From Sphingomonas sp. CROZ-RG-20F-R02-07 (GTDB taxonomy: Bacteria; Pseudomonadota; Alphaproteobacteria; Sphingomonadales; Sphingomonadaceae), in assembly GCF_022662335.1 (NCBI RefSeq), contig NZ_JAKNQJ010000001.1:124001-188000 (forward strand): a stretch of DNA of 64,000 nucleotides, given 5' to 3'. Below, in pieces: positions 37,008-47,410 of the stretch. The translations under genes were made by a program, and so were the position numbers. The first letter of the stretch is position 1. The number at the start of each line of letters is the position of its first letter. Under the pieces are notes generated by a model. That model was given only the letters and a program-made list of their open reading frames with translations, did no database searches and was not told where the DNA came from.

Positions 37008-37640
37008 TCAGGGGCGCAATTGTCCAGCAGAACCGTCGAACAGCCGATCGAGGGGGCTGGCGGGCAGGAACCACAGCATCGCCACCAGCGCGGCGGCGGC
37101 GATGCCGAGCCAGGGCTCCCAGAGCGCCAGCACGAGCCCCAGCGCATAGATCAGCGTGGCGGCCACGCCCTTGCGGATCGTGCGCCGGTGGTAACGCTCC
37201 GCGCGCGGGCCCTGGACGCCCGTCCGCCGGATCACGCGCTGCAACGGCACATAGGCGAGCGTCGGCAGCAGCAGGATGACGAGATACACCCCGGTCGCAC
37301 CGCGGCTGAAATGCTGGCCCCCCAGATAGGCCGTGGCGAACGGCACGAGCGACAGCGTGAAGAGCAAGGCGAGGTTCCACCAGATCAGCGCGTTCGTCAC
37401 CCGGCGGGCATGGCTGAACAAGCGGTGATGGTTCGCCCAATAGAGACCGACATAGGGAAAGCTCAGCGCATAGGCGAGGAGCGTCGGCCAGAGCGACCAG
37501 AGATGCCCGAGCCCTGCCGCCTCGGGCGGATGGAACTCGAGCACCATGATGGTGATGATGATCGCGATGACGCCGTCGGAAAAGGCCTCGACCCGGCCGA
37601 TGCCGGGAACACCCTCGCCGACGGCATCGTCGTCGCTCAC
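37008..37640 (-). CDS. TMEM175/DUF1211 family potassium channel-like membrane protein
   Basis: A 210-residue protein with about six membrane helices. The first helix carries RVEAFSDGVIAIIITIMVLE, the FSDG(V/I)xAIxxTxxVLE signature of bacterial TMEM175 channels, which form tetrameric potassium channels. HHRLFSHARRVTNALIWWNL is also typical. Its start overlaps the yceI stop by 4 nt (37637-37640). It ends only 20 nt upstream of the leuA leader ORF, so leuA could be reached by read-through from this unit. Confidence 0.87.
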   Translation of the reverse strand: MSDDDAVGEGVPGIGRVEAFSDGVIAIIITIMVLEFHPPEAAGLGHLWSLWPTLLAYALSFPYVGLYWANHHRLFSHARRVTNALIWWNLALLFTLSLVPFATAYLGGQHFSRGATGVYLVILLLPTLAYVPLQRVIRRTGVQGPRAERYHRRTIRKGVAATLIYALGLVLALWEPWLGIAAAALVAMLWFLPASPLDRLFDGSAGQLRP

Positions 37641-38257
37641 TGCTTCTCGAACGCCGCGTTGATGACGAGCACGGTTTCGTCCGAAACGAGCGGGACATAT
37701 TTGGTCACGCCGAAATCGGCGCGCTTGATCGCGATGCGACCGAGAAAGCCGACCGAGGCCTTCTTGCTCATCGGGTTGGTTGCCGCGCCGAAGAAACGGG
37801 CACGCAGGACGACGGGTTTGGTGACGCCGTGTAGCGTCAGCATGCCGTCGATCTCCGCGCCGCCACCCATCGCGCGCACCGCGGTCGACTTGAAGGTCGC
37901 GGTCGGGAACCTGGCAGTGTCGAGCCAGTCGGCGCTGTTCAGCTCCTCGGTCAGCTTGGTGCTGGTGGTCTGGATGCTGGTCGTCGGGATCGTGACGGAA
38001 ACGGTGGCGGCCGTCGGTTTGGCCGGGTCGATCGTCAGCTTGCCGCTACCGCCCGAGAAGGTGCCGGCGAACGGCGAAATGCCCATGTGGCTGACGCTGA
38101 ACGTCACCTGCGTGTGAGTGGGTTCCAGCGCGTAAGTGCCCGCGGCCACGTCGGCGGGTGCGCCCGCGCCGTGAAGCGGATCGGGGATCGCCATCTGTGC
38201 AAGGGTGGGACTGGCAACGAGCGCGGCGAGCGCGAGCGGAAGGATGAAACGGCGCAT
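37637..38257 (-). CDS. YceI family periplasmic protein
   Basis: A 206-residue lipocalin-like protein with a signal peptide (MRRFILPLALAALVASPTLA). The YceI barrel includes YALEPTHTQVTFSVSHMGIS, then TAATVSVTIPTTSIQTTSTK, and DTARFPTATFKST and DGMLTLHGVTKPVVLRARF. The family binds isoprenoid lipids such as polyprenyl chains in its barrel. It is translationally coupled to the TMEM175 gene. ATG 38257 fits the signal peptide, and upstream Met codons do not. Confidence 0.92.
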   Translation of the reverse strand: MRRFILPLALAALVASPTLAQMAIPDPLHGAGAPADVAAGTYALEPTHTQVTFSVSHMGISPFAGTFSGGSGKLTIDPAKPTAATVSVTIPTTSIQTTSTKLTEELNSADWLDTARFPTATFKSTAVRAMGGGAEIDGMLTLHGVTKPVVLRARFFGAATNPMSKKASVGFLGRIAIKRADFGVTKYVPLVSDETVLVINAAFEKQ

Positions 38258-38339
38258 GGTGAACTCCCTTTTGATGATGGGGAGAGTGACGGGCTGGCAC
38301 GCCGAGGTCAAACGCCGTCCTCGCAACGATATGTTTCCG

Positions 38340-38373
38340 CATGCCTCCCTCCCGTATGGGGAGGGGAGGCATG
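38340..38373. terminator. Long hairpin downstream of ilvC
   Basis: CATGCCTCCC-TCCC and GGGGAGGGGAGGCATG form a stem of about 14 bp with one bulged base around GTAT. It lies 5 nt after the ilvC stop on the minus strand. No T tract follows. The CCCTCCC/GGGAGGG sequence is shared with the repeat element between ilvC and ilvN. Confidence 0.6.
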
Positions 38374-38378
38374 TCCGA

Positions 38379-39555
<1,177 letters not shown>

Positions 39556-39562
39556 GGATGAA

Positions 39563-40078
39563 TCAAGCGGCGTCCCGACCCCGTGCGATGGCGACGATGC
39601 CGGTGCGGGCCACCTCGACCAGGCCCACCTCTGCCATCAGGCTGACGAACGTGTCGATCTTCTCGATTCCGCCCGTCACTTCGAACACGAAGCTGGTGGT
39701 GGTCGCATCGAGCACGCGGGCGCGATAGACTTCGGCGAGGCGCAGCGCCTCGATCCGGTGATCGCCCGTGCCGGCCACCTTCACCAGCGCCAGTTCGCGC
39801 TCGACATGCGGGCCCGCGGCGGTGAGATCGGTCACCTTGTGGACCGGGATCAGCCGGTCCAGCTGCGCCACGATCTGTTCGAGCACCGAGGGCGAGGCCG
39901 ACGTCACGATCGTGATCCGGCTGACCGCCTTGTCCGCGGTCACCTCGCTGACGGTCAGGCTCTCGATATTGTAGCCGCGCGCGGTGAACAGCCCGGCGAT
40001 CCGCGCGAGGATCCCCGGTTCGTTGTCGACGATGACGGCGAGCGTATGCCGCTCGGCCTTGTCCTGCGTGATGTGCAT
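39563..40078 (-). CDS. ilvN: Acetolactate synthase small (regulatory) subunit
   Basis: A 171-residue protein with an N-terminal ACT domain (TLAVIVDNEPGILARIAGLF, then RGYNIESLTVSEV) and a C-terminal ALS_ss_C-like domain. It binds valine and confers feedback control on the catalytic subunit encoded 4 nt upstream. KVTDLTAAGPHVERELALVK is the usual linker strand. The length is as expected for IlvN/IlvH. Co-transcription with ilvB is evident from the spacing. Confidence 0.95.
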   Translation of the reverse strand: MHITQDKAERHTLAVIVDNEPGILARIAGLFTARGYNIESLTVSEVTADKAVSRITIVTSASPSVLEQIVAQLDRLIPVHKVTDLTAAGPHVERELALVKVAGTGDHRIEALRLAEVYRARVLDATTTSFVFEVTGGIEKIDTFVSLMAEVGLVEVARTGIVAIARGRDAA

Positions 40079-40082
40079 GGGC

Positions 40083-41828
40083 CTACACCAGCGCCCTGGC
40101 TTCGTCGTCCATCGTGCCGGACACCTCGTTGGCCTGAAGGATCATGTCGGTATGCGCCGCGCCGCTGGGGATCATAGGGAAACAGTTGACGAGCTTCGAC
40201 ACCATGCAGTCCACGATCACCGGCCCGTCATGCGCCAGCATCGCGGCGATGCCGCTTTCCAGCGCGTCCGGCCGCTCGATCCGGATGCCCTTCCAGCCAT
40301 AGGCTTCGCCGAGCTTCACGAAATCGGGCAGGCTGTCCGAATAGCTTTCGGAATAGCGGCTCTCATAGGTCAGTTCCTGCCACTGGCGCACCATCCCCAT
40401 ATATTCGTTGTTGAGGATGAATATCTTGACGGGCAGCCGGTATTGCTTGGCGGTGGCGAGTTCCTGGATGTTCATCTGGATCGACGCCTCGCCGGCAATG
40501 TCGATCACCAGCGCGTTGGGATTGCCGAGCTGCGCGCCGATCGCGGCGGGCAGGCCGTAGCCCATCGTGCCCAAACCGCCACTCGTCAGCCACGTGTTGG
40601 GCTTTTCGAACCCGAAATGCTGCGCGGCCCACATCTGGTGCTGCCCCACCTCGGTGGTGATGATCGGATCGCGGGCATGCGTCGCCTCCCACAAGGCGCG
40701 GATCGCGCGTTGCGGCATGATGGCGGCGCCGTCCTCGGGAAAGTCGAGGCTCTTGCGCGCGCGCCAGCCGGCGATGCGGCGCTGCCACTCGGCGGTGTCG
40801 GGCCGGGGATGCTGGCGCGCCTTCCAGATGCGGACCATGTCCTCCAGCGCATGGCCGACATCGGCGACGATGCCGAGATCGACGCGCACCGTCTTGTTGA
40901 TCGACGAGCGATCGATGTCGACATGGACCTTGCGGCTGTTGGGGCTGAACGCATCGAGCCGCCCGGTCACGCGGTCATCGAACCGGCTGCCCAGTGCGAC
41001 CACCAGATCGGCCTGGTTCATCGCCATATTGGCTTCGTAGGTGCCGTGCATGCCGAGCATGCCGAGCCATTGCGGGCCGCTCGCCGGATAGGCGCCCAGG
41101 CCCATCAGCGTCGAAGTGACCGGCGCACCGGTGATCCGCACCAGCTCGCGCAGCAACTGGCTGGCCATCGGCCCCGAATTGATGATCCCGCCGCCCGTGT
41201 AGAGTACCGGCCGCTCGGCGGCGGCGAGCATGTCGACGAGCTGCTCGATCTGCGCCGGATCCGCCTTCACCTGCGGGCGATAGGTCTTGTGGCGGATCGG
41301 CCCGGGCTTCGCATAGCGCGCGGTCGCGACCTGGACGTCCTTGGGAATGTCGACCACCACAGGACCCGGGCGGCCCGAGGTGGCGATGTGGAACGCCTCG
41401 TGAATCACCGCGCCCAGGCGGGCGGGATCCTTCACGAGATAATTGTGCTTCGAGCAATGGCGCGTGATGCCGACGGTATCGGCCTCCTGAAAGGCGTCCG
41501 ATCCGATCAGCGCGGTCGGCACCTGCCCGGTGATGACCACCATGGGGATCGAATCCATCAGCGCGTCGGTGATCCCGGTCACCGCATTGGTGGCGCCGGG
41601 GCCCGAGGTGACGAGCACGACGCCGGGCTTGCCGGTGGAGCGGGCATAGCCCTCGGCGGCGTGCGTCGCGGCCTGTTCGTGGCGCACGAGGATATGCTTG
41701 ATCCGGCCGCTGCGGAACAGCGCGTCGTAGATCGGCAGGACGGCACCGCCCGGATAGCCGAAGACGATCTCGACGCCGAGATCGCACAGCGCCTCGACGA
41801 GGATATCGGCTCCGCTTTTCTCGGCCAT
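40083..41828 (-). CDS. ilvB: Acetolactate synthase large (catalytic) subunit
   Basis: A 581-residue ThDP-dependent enzyme catalysing the first common step of valine and isoleucine synthesis. Features: catalytic Glu in LVRHEQAATHAAEGYARSTG (about residue 50), EAFHIATSGRPGPVVVDIPK, FAD-binding middle domain and ThDP pyrophosphate region ALVIDIAGEASIQMNIQELA. GEAS stands where many enzymes have GDGS. ATG 41828 (MAEKSGADILVEAL) is preferred; GTG 41852 is in frame. Upstream is miaA, 86 bp away, with a 9-bp inverted repeat overlapping its stop. Confidence 0.95.
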   Translation of the reverse strand: MAEKSGADILVEALCDLGVEIVFGYPGGAVLPIYDALFRSGRIKHILVRHEQAATHAAEGYARSTGKPGVVLVTSGPGATNAVTGITDALMDSIPMVVITGQVPTALIGSDAFQEADTVGITRHCSKHNYLVKDPARLGAVIHEAFHIATSGRPGPVVVDIPKDVQVATARYAKPGPIRHKTYRPQVKADPAQIEQLVDMLAAAERPVLYTGGGIINSGPMASQLLRELVRITGAPVTSTLMGLGAYPASGPQWLGMLGMHGTYEANMAMNQADLVVALGSRFDDRVTGRLDAFSPNSRKVHVDIDRSSINKTVRVDLGIVADVGHALEDMVRIWKARQHPRPDTAEWQRRIAGWRARKSLDFPEDGAAIMPQRAIRALWEATHARDPIITTEVGQHQMWAAQHFGFEKPNTWLTSGGLGTMGYGLPAAIGAQLGNPNALVIDIAGEASIQMNIQELATAKQYRLPVKIFILNNEYMGMVRQWQELTYESRYSESYSDSLPDFVKLGEAYGWKGIRIERPDALESGIAAMLAHDGPVIVDCMVSKLVNCFPMIPSGAAHTDMILQANEVSGTMDDEARALV

Positions 41829-41890
41829 GATCGTGCTCCATTCGGGTGACACGCTCCCTTAGCGTGCCAAGGCGGCAGCGGCTAGGGGAT

Positions 41891-41917
41891 TGAAAGATGC
41901 GCGTCAACCATCTTTCA
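41891..41917. repeat. 9-bp inverted repeat between miaA and ilvB
   Basis: TGAAAGATG (41891-41899) and CATCTTTCA (41909-41917) are perfect inverted arms with a 9-nt spacer, overlapping the miaA stop codon. A second small hairpin CACGCT-CCCTT-AGCGTG (41850-41866) lies nearer ilvB. They could be a miaA terminator or ilvB leader structures. Neither has a T tract, and no convincing Ile/Val/Leu leader peptide was found. Confidence 0.45.
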
Positions 41918-42832
41918 CATAACTAAATTGCTTGGAGGATCGGCCGGCGGCGTGGTCGCGATTGGCCATTCGGCGGGCAATTGGTTGCGAAACCACGTAT
42001 ATTGCCGCTTGGCATATTGCCGGCTCGCCAGTTTTGCGGTTTCCAGCGCCGCGGCACGCGACAGGGTGCCCGCCAGCATGGCGGCGATGGGCGCGACCCC
42101 GATCGCGCGGCGGACGGGCGCGTCTTCGGGCAGATCGGACCGCGCCACGAGCGCGGCGACTTCGGCGATCGCGCCTTCCTCGAACATCATATCGAGCCGG
42201 CGATCGATCCGCGCGAACAGCCAGTCGCGATCGGGCAGCAGGATGCGGGGATCGAGCGTTACGGCGTCGCCGATCCCGCCGCTTTTCGCGCGCTGCCAGT
42301 CGGCGAGCGGGCGGCCGGTCGAGCGCACCACCTCCAGCGCGCGGGCGACCCGCGTCGTGTCGGCGGGGGCGAGACGCGCGGCGGCGGCGGGGTCCTCGTC
42401 AGCCAACGCGGCATGTGCATCGGCCACGGGGAGCGCGCGGACCGCGGCGCGCACCGCGGCGTCGATCGGCGGCACGGGCGCGATCCCGTCGATCAGCGTG
42501 CGGAGGTAGAGGCCGGTGCCGCCCACCAGCACGGGCAATCGCCCCTCCGCCAGCACCGCGGCGATCGTCGCGCGCGCATCCGTCGCCCATGCCGCTGCCG
42601 AATAGGACACCGCGCCATCGACATGGCCGAAGAGCCGGTGCGGCACCGCCGCCTCGTCCGCGATCGAGGGCCGCGCGCTCAGGACGCGCAGGTCGCGATA
42701 GACCTGCGCCGAGTCCGCGTTGACGACGACGCCGTTCTCGGCAGCGGCCACCGTGATGGCCAGCGCGGACTTGCCGCTGGCGGTGGGCCCTGCGATGAGC
42801 ACGATCCGCGGCTTGGGAGACGATATGTTCAC
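41915..42832 (-). CDS. miaA: tRNA dimethylallyltransferase
   Basis: A 305-residue enzyme that prenylates A37 of tRNAs reading UNN codons. The P-loop is [20 protein letters not shown] (about residues 9-28). [19 protein letters not shown] and [15 protein letters not shown] are family hallmarks, and [14 protein letters not shown] is the C-terminal tRNA-binding motif. GTG 42832 is the best start, because it leaves eight residues before the first beta strand. It overlaps the divergent serB start by 8 nt, an unusual head-to-head arrangement. Upstream in-frame starts would run deep into serB. Confidence 0.92.
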   Translation of the reverse strand: MNISSPKPRIVLIAGPTASGKSALAITVAAAENGVVVNADSAQVYRDLRVLSARPSIADEAAVPHRLFGHVDGAVSYSAAAWATDARATIAAVLAEGRLPVLVGGTGLYLRTLIDGIAPVPPIDAAVRAAVRALPVADAHAALADEDPAAAARLAPADTTRVARALEVVRSTGRPLADWQRAKSGGIGDAVTLDPRILLPDRDWLFARIDRRLDMMFEEGAIAEVAALVARSDLPEDAPVRRAIGVAPIAAMLAGTLSRAAALETAKLASRQYAKRQYTWFRNQLPAEWPIATTPPADPPSNLVM

Positions 42833-43709
42833 AGCGACGCTGATAGCAGCCGGCGGCCTGGCCGCAGGCGATATTTCCGCCGCGACCGATCGCCTGGCGC
42901 AGGCGGGTTGCGCGCCAGGCCCGTCACGCTGGATCGACGAGGCGGTGGCCGTCGACCTGATATTCGCACGCGATCCGGATGCGGCGCGTCGCGTGCTGGA
43001 GGGCGCGTTTGCACGGACCGACGTGATCGTGCAGCCGCGTGTCGCGCGCGCCAAGGCGTTGCTCGTAGCGGACATGGATTCGACCATGATTACGGTCGAA
43101 TGCATCGACGAACTCGCCGATTATGCGGGGATCAAGCCGCAGATCGCCGCGGTAACCGATGCCGCGATGCGGGGAGAGCTCGATTTCGCCGCGGCGCTCG
43201 ATGCGCGCGTGGCGCTGCTCGCGGGGCTGGACGAGGGGGCGATCGACCGGTGTCTCGCCGAGCGGGTCGCCATCATGCCCGGCGCGGTGGCGCTGGTGCG
43301 TACGATGCGCGCGCGCGGGGTACGGTGCGTGCTGGTGTCGGGCGGGTTCACGCGCTTCGCCGAACCAGTTGCGGCGCAGATCGGGTTCGATCTCGCGATC
43401 GCCAATGTGCTGGAGGTGGCGGACGGCCGGCTGACCGGACGGGTGGCCAAGCCGATCGTCGGTTCGGACACCAAGCGCGCGACGCTCGACCGCGAGATCG
43501 CCGCGCGTGGGATCGCGCCCGCCGCGAGCCTTGCGGTGGGCGACGGCGCGAACGATCTGGCGATGATCCGCGCCGCTGGGCTGGGCGTGGCCTATCATGC
43601 CAAGCCAATTGTGGCCGATGCCGCCGCCGCGCGGATCGACCATGGCGACCTGACCGCGTTGCTCTACGCGCAGGGGATCGCGCGGCGCGACTGGATCACG
43701 GCCGAATAA
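42825..43709 (+). CDS. serB: Phosphoserine phosphatase
   Basis: A 294-residue HAD-family enzyme for the last step of serine synthesis. The N-terminal part (1-75) is ACT-like. The HAD core starts [20 protein letters not shown] (DxDxT near residue 84), continues with [20 protein letters not shown] (motif II Ser) and ends with [18 protein letters not shown] (motif IV) after [13 protein letters not shown] (Lys). ATG 42825 lies inside the start region of the divergent miaA, so one of the two starts may be misplaced. Confidence 0.93.
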   Translation: MFTATLIAAGGLAAGDISAATDRLAQAGCAPGPSRWIDEAVAVDLIFARDPDAARRVLEGAFARTDVIVQPRVARAKALLVADMDSTMITVECIDELADYAGIKPQIAAVTDAAMRGELDFAAALDARVALLAGLDEGAIDRCLAERVAIMPGAVALVRTMRARGVRCVLVSGGFTRFAEPVAAQIGFDLAIANVLEVADGRLTGRVAKPIVGSDTKRATLDREIAARGIAPAASLAVGDGANDLAMIRAAGLGVAYHAKPIVADAAAARIDHGDLTALLYAQGIARRDWITAE

Positions 43710-43755
43710 GCCCGTGCCGGCGACCACTGGGATCGCAGGACCTCGCTTGCCCGGA

Positions 43756-44754
43756 TCAGGGCGCCAGCACCACACAGGCCGAACCTGCGCTCTTCGCCGC
43801 CGCACAGGCCCGCGTCGCGTCCGCGCGCGAGCCGAACGGGCCGGCGACGAGACGCGTCACCGCACCGGCCTTTTCGTAGCTGGGCGTGCTGCCCGTCATC
43901 CGGCCGCGCACCTTGGCCCATTGCACCTGCGCATTGCCCGCATCGTGGAACGCGCCGAGCTGGACGCGCCAATGGCCGCCAGCAGGTGCGGCATGCACGG
44001 GGGCCGGGCGGGGCTCGGGCGATGCGTGCGCGATCACGGGCGGCCGGGGGGCGGGCGACGGCGCGGCGTGGGTCATCGGCGCGGCGGGGCGGGGCATCGG
44101 GCGCGGTGCGGCATCGGCGATGCGCGACGGCGGCACGTCGACATTGGCGATGCTGCCCGCGCGGCGCGGCGCGGGTGCGGGCTGCGCCTTGGCCTGGGCG
44201 GCATATTGCGCGGCCATCGCGGTGCCGCGCTCGCGATCGGCCGGGCTGATATACTGATCCATTTGCGACAGCGTCTGTGAGGCGGACTGGAGCCCCGACT
44301 GCGAGGCGCGCGTCATCAGCGCATAGGCGCGCGGCCAATCCTTGGCGACGCCGTCACCGTTGAACAGCATCGTGCCCAGCACGAGCTGCGCGCGCGGCTC
44401 GCCGCGGGCGACCGACTTTTCGAGCCATGGCACGGCCTCGCTCTTCCGGTCCGCCTGGAACAGCGCGAGCCCGTAATTGTCCTCCGCCTGAAGATGGCCC
44501 TGAAGTGCGGCCTTGCGGAACCAGCTTTCGGCAAGCGCCGGATCGACGGGCACGCCGCGGCCGAGCTTGTAGGCCTGGCCTAGATTGAATTCCGCATCGG
44601 CGTCGCCGGCGATCGCGGGGCCGCGCCATTGCTCGACGGCGGCACGGTAATCGCCCGCCTTCCACGCATCGACGCCCGTCTTTACATCGGCTGCTGCCGG
44701 TGCGGCGACAGCCAGCGCCGCCATCCCGATCGCACCCAAGATCCGCTTGTCCAT
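43756..44754 (-). CDS. Sel1-like repeat and SPOR domain protein
   Basis: A 332-residue exported protein with a signal peptide (MDKRILGAIGMAALAVAAPA). Sel1-like/TPR repeats cover about residues 25-150 (FNLGQAYKLGRGVPVDPALA, then AESWFRKAALQGHLQAEDNY). A Pro/Ala-rich linker follows, then a C-terminal SPOR domain (about 255-332): HWRVQLGAFHDAGNAQVQWA to ATRACAAAKSAGSACVVLA. SPOR domains bind denuded septal peptidoglycan. It is divergent from a ParA-RHH-SPOR operon, which suggests a common role in cell envelope or division. Confidence 0.87.
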   Translation of the reverse strand: MDKRILGAIGMAALAVAAPAAADVKTGVDAWKAGDYRAAVEQWRGPAIAGDADAEFNLGQAYKLGRGVPVDPALAESWFRKAALQGHLQAEDNYGLALFQADRKSEAVPWLEKSVARGEPRAQLVLGTMLFNGDGVAKDWPRAYALMTRASQSGLQSASQTLSQMDQYISPADRERGTAMAAQYAAQAKAQPAPAPRRAGSIANVDVPPSRIADAAPRPMPRPAAPMTHAAPSPAPRPPVIAHASPEPRPAPVHAAPAGGHWRVQLGAFHDAGNAQVQWAKVRGRMTGSTPSYEKAGAVTRLVAGPFGSRADATRACAAAKSAGSACVVLAP

Positions 44755-44892
44755 CGCCACCACCTGAAAACGCGCCACTTGAAAAATCCGCGCCCACCAT
44801 GGCGCCGTTCGCGAGCGTTGGCAAAGCCGTTAACCGCTTCTTAGTCCACCCCATGCGATCGATCTTGCAATTGGCGGGAGTTCTGGGGACCT

Positions 44893-45606
44893 ATGCGCGT
44901 TCTCGCGATGGCATCACAAAAGGGCGGTTCGGGCAAGACGACCCTGTCGGGGCATCTGGCCGTGCAGGCGCAGCGTGCCGGATCGGGCCCGGTCGTGCTG
45001 ATCGACATCGATCCGCAGGGCAGCCTGGCGGATTGGTGGAACGAGCGCGAGGCCGAATATCCCGCCTTCGCCTCCACCACCGTTGCGCGGCTCGCCGCCG
45101 ATCTCGAAGTGCTGCGCCAGCAGGGCTTCAAGCTGGCGATGATCGACACCCCGCCCGCCATCACGATGGCGATCCAGAGCGTCATCAACGTCGCCGAGCT
45201 GGTCGTGGTGCCGACGCGCCCGTCGCCGCACGATCTGCGCGCCGTGGGCGCGACGGTCGATCTGTGCGACCGTGCGGGCAAGCCGCTGATCTTCGTCGTC
45301 AACGCCGCCACGCCCAAGGCGCGGATCACGTCGGAGGCCGCGGTCGCACTGTCGCAGCACGGCACGGTCGCGCCGATCACGGTCCATCATCGCGTCGATT
45401 TCGCGGCCTCGATGATCGACGGACGCACGGTCATGGAGGTCGATCCCGGCGGCAAGTCCGCCGGCGAGATCGAGGCGCTGTGGACCTATGTCTCGGACCG
45501 TCTGGAAAAGAATTTTCGCCGCACCGTGTTCAGCGTACCGCAGGCGGGCGCTGGCGCGGGCCAGCGGCCGCAGGGTGGGGGTTTCGGCCGCCGCGTGGTG
45601 GGCTGA
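44893..45606 (+). CDS. ParA family ATPase
   Basis: A 237-residue ParA/MinD-type P-loop ATPase. The deviant Walker A motif QKGGSGKTTLSGHLAVQA has Lys10 as the signature lysine. Switch region IDIDPQGSLADWW and Walker B KLAMIDTPPAITM follow. It is probably not the main chromosomal ParA, because no parB or parS sites are seen beside it. The next gene, 3 nt downstream, encodes a ribbon-helix-helix-like protein, matching orphan ParA/RHH pairs that position cargo. The Gly/Arg-rich C-terminus (GAGQRPQGGGFGRRVVG) is unusual. Confidence 0.87.
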   Translation: MRVLAMASQKGGSGKTTLSGHLAVQAQRAGSGPVVLIDIDPQGSLADWWNEREAEYPAFASTTVARLAADLEVLRQQGFKLAMIDTPPAITMAIQSVINVAELVVVPTRPSPHDLRAVGATVDLCDRAGKPLIFVVNAATPKARITSEAAVALSQHGTVAPITVHHRVDFAASMIDGRTVMEVDPGGKSAGEIEALWTYVSDRLEKNFRRTVFSVPQAGAGAGQRPQGGGFGRRVVG

Positions 45607-45609
45607 GCG

Positions 45610-46140
45610 ATGTTCGGAGGACCAAAACCGCTCGCATCGCTGTCGTCGGGCCTGTTGGCGCGCAAGGGGCAGGCACGCCCCGCGATGCGGCCGCAGGGCG
45701 GCAGCTTCGCCGCCACCGCCGACGATCTCGGCTGGAACGACATGGGCGCGCCTGTGCCGATCCCGCCCGTGCCGATCCCGCCCGTGCTCGTCGCCCGCGA
45801 GGCGCTCCAGGAAGAATTCGCGGAACCCGCTCCCGCCCCTGCAGCCGCGCCCCAGGCGCCGCCGACGATCGCATCCGATGCGCCCGTCGCGGTGAAGCCG
45901 GTCTCGCTCGCCACCGCGGCGCGGATCGGTCGCGAGGCGGCGGCCAAGACGGCGAAGGGCAGCAAGGCCGCGTTCACGCTGCGCCTCGATGCAGATCGGC
46001 ACCTGCGGCTTCGGCTCGCGAGCGCCGTCGCCAACCAATCCTCGCAGGCGCTGGTCGCGCAGGCGCTCGATGCTTTCCTGAAGACGTTGCCGGAAGTGGA
46101 GGCGCTCGTCGCCCAGCTTCCGAAGCCGAAGACACGGTGA
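45610..46140 (+). CDS. Ribbon-helix-helix-like partner of the ParA ATPase
   Basis: A 176-residue protein. Residues 1-115 are Pro/Ala-rich and probably disordered, with the direct repeat PIPPVPIPPV. The C-terminal 60 residues contain AAFTLRLDADRHLRLRLASA and SSQALVAQALDAFLKTL, the strand-helix-helix pattern of RHH DNA-binding proteins. The gene lies 3 nt after the parA-like gene and its stop overlaps the SPOR gene start. A ParG/omega-like role is inferred from the context, not proven by the sequence. Confidence 0.7.
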   Translation: MFGGPKPLASLSSGLLARKGQARPAMRPQGGSFAATADDLGWNDMGAPVPIPPVPIPPVLVAREALQEEFAEPAPAPAAAPQAPPTIASDAPVAVKPVSLATAARIGREAAAKTAKGSKAAFTLRLDADRHLRLRLASAVANQSSQALVAQALDAFLKTLPEVEALVAQLPKPKTR

Positions 46141-47408
46141 TGGGGTTCACAGCCATGAAGACGCGCATGATGTTGGTGGGCGGCCTTTCCGCCGTGGTGA
46201 TGGGCGGCACGATGGTCGGGTGTTCGGCCACCGGCGGTGGCGGCGGCGTCGCCTCGGCGAGCGATCGCAGCGCGGCGGTTGCGGCCAGGGGCGCGGCAAC
46301 CGAGGCGGGCCAGGCGACGCGCGCGCTCGCACGGCACGAATCGGTGGCGGCGGTCGGCTTCGCCGAGGGAGCCGCTGGCCTTGCACCGCGCAACGCCGCG
46401 TACCGGATGCTGCTCGGCCAGGCCTATCTCCAGTCCGGCCGGTTCGTCTCCGCCAAGGCTGCGTTCGGCGAGGCGCTCGCGCTTTCGCCGCAGAACGGCC
46501 GCGCCGCGCTGAACCTCGCATTGTCCACCATCGCGACCGGCGATTATCCGGCGGCGCGACGCGTCCTTGATGCGAACAGCGCGACCATTCCGGTGGCCGA
46601 TCGCGGCCTTGCCATGGCGCTTGCGGGCGATCCCGCAGGCGCGGTGGCAGTGCTGACCCAGCTTGCGCGCTCGCCGCAGAGCGATGCCAAGGCGCGGCAG
46701 AATCTGGCGCTGGCGCTGGCGCTCGGCGGCCAGTGGCAGGGCGCGCGGGTCGTCGCGGCGGCCGATATGTCGCCCGCCGATGTCGATCGGCGGATGCAGG
46801 AATGGGCGGCCTTCGCGCAGCCCGCCACAGCCTCCGACCAGGTGGCGCAATTGCTCGGCGTGCACGCCGTGGCCGATCAGGGCCAGCCGATCGCGCTCGC
46901 GCTGAACGGCCCGGTCTCGGTCGCGCAGGCGATGCCCGTGGAGCGGGCGACGAGCCCGGCTCCGGCGACGGCGGTCGCGGCAGCACCCGCTGGCAGGATC
47001 GCGTTCGCTGCGCCCCACGCGGTCGTCCAGCCGCTGCCAGCGCCGCTGCTACGCGCGGAGCCCGGCGCCACGAAGGTGGCGCTCGGCGCACCGTCGGTTG
47101 CCCCGGCGGCCGAGGGGCCCTTCTATGTCCAGCTCGGCGCGTTCGGCAACGCGGGCGTGGCGCGTGACGCCTGGGGCCGCGCCAACCGCCGCTTCGTCGG
47201 CTTTGCCGGCCATGTGCCCTCGGCCATGACGATCCGCGCGCGCGGTGCGGCGCTGTATCGCCTGTCGGTGGGCGGCTATGCGCGCGGCGAGGCGGATGCG
47301 GTGTGCCGCCGTTATCGCCAGGCCGGCGGCGCCTGTTTCGTCCGTCATGGCGCGGGCGATCAGGTCGCGGCCTGGGCGCGCCACTCGGTGCAGCTCGCCG
47401 CGCGCTGA
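46140..47408 (+). CDS. TPR and SPOR domain lipoprotein
   Basis: A 422-residue protein with an export signal and a lipobox-like GGTMVGCSATG (Cys near residue 28). TPR-like helices occupy about residues 75-200 (YRMLLGQAYLQSGRFVSAKA). An Ala/Pro-rich linker follows. The C-terminal SPOR domain (about 325-400) starts PFYVQLGAFGNAGVARDAWG and ends AVCRRYRQAGGACFVRHG. The start at 46140 overlaps the RHH gene stop (TGATG); ATG 46155 is an alternative. It parallels the divergent SPOR protein at 43756. Confidence 0.85.
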   Translation: MGFTAMKTRMMLVGGLSAVVMGGTMVGCSATGGGGGVASASDRSAAVAARGAATEAGQATRALARHESVAAVGFAEGAAGLAPRNAAYRMLLGQAYLQSGRFVSAKAAFGEALALSPQNGRAALNLALSTIATGDYPAARRVLDANSATIPVADRGLAMALAGDPAGAVAVLTQLARSPQSDAKARQNLALALALGGQWQGARVVAAADMSPADVDRRMQEWAAFAQPATASDQVAQLLGVHAVADQGQPIALALNGPVSVAQAMPVERATSPAPATAVAAAPAGRIAFAAPHAVVQPLPAPLLRAEPGATKVALGAPSVAPAAEGPFYVQLGAFGNAGVARDAWGRANRRFVGFAGHVPSAMTIRARGAALYRLSVGGYARGEADAVCRRYRQAGGACFVRHGAGDQVAAWARHSVQLAAR

Positions 47409-47410
47409 GC

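Noticed and set aside
41829-41914. Leader peptide for ilvB (MVDAHLSIP)
   Set aside because: It is too short, with few branched-chain codons and no ribosome-binding site. It is encoded within the inverted repeat itself.
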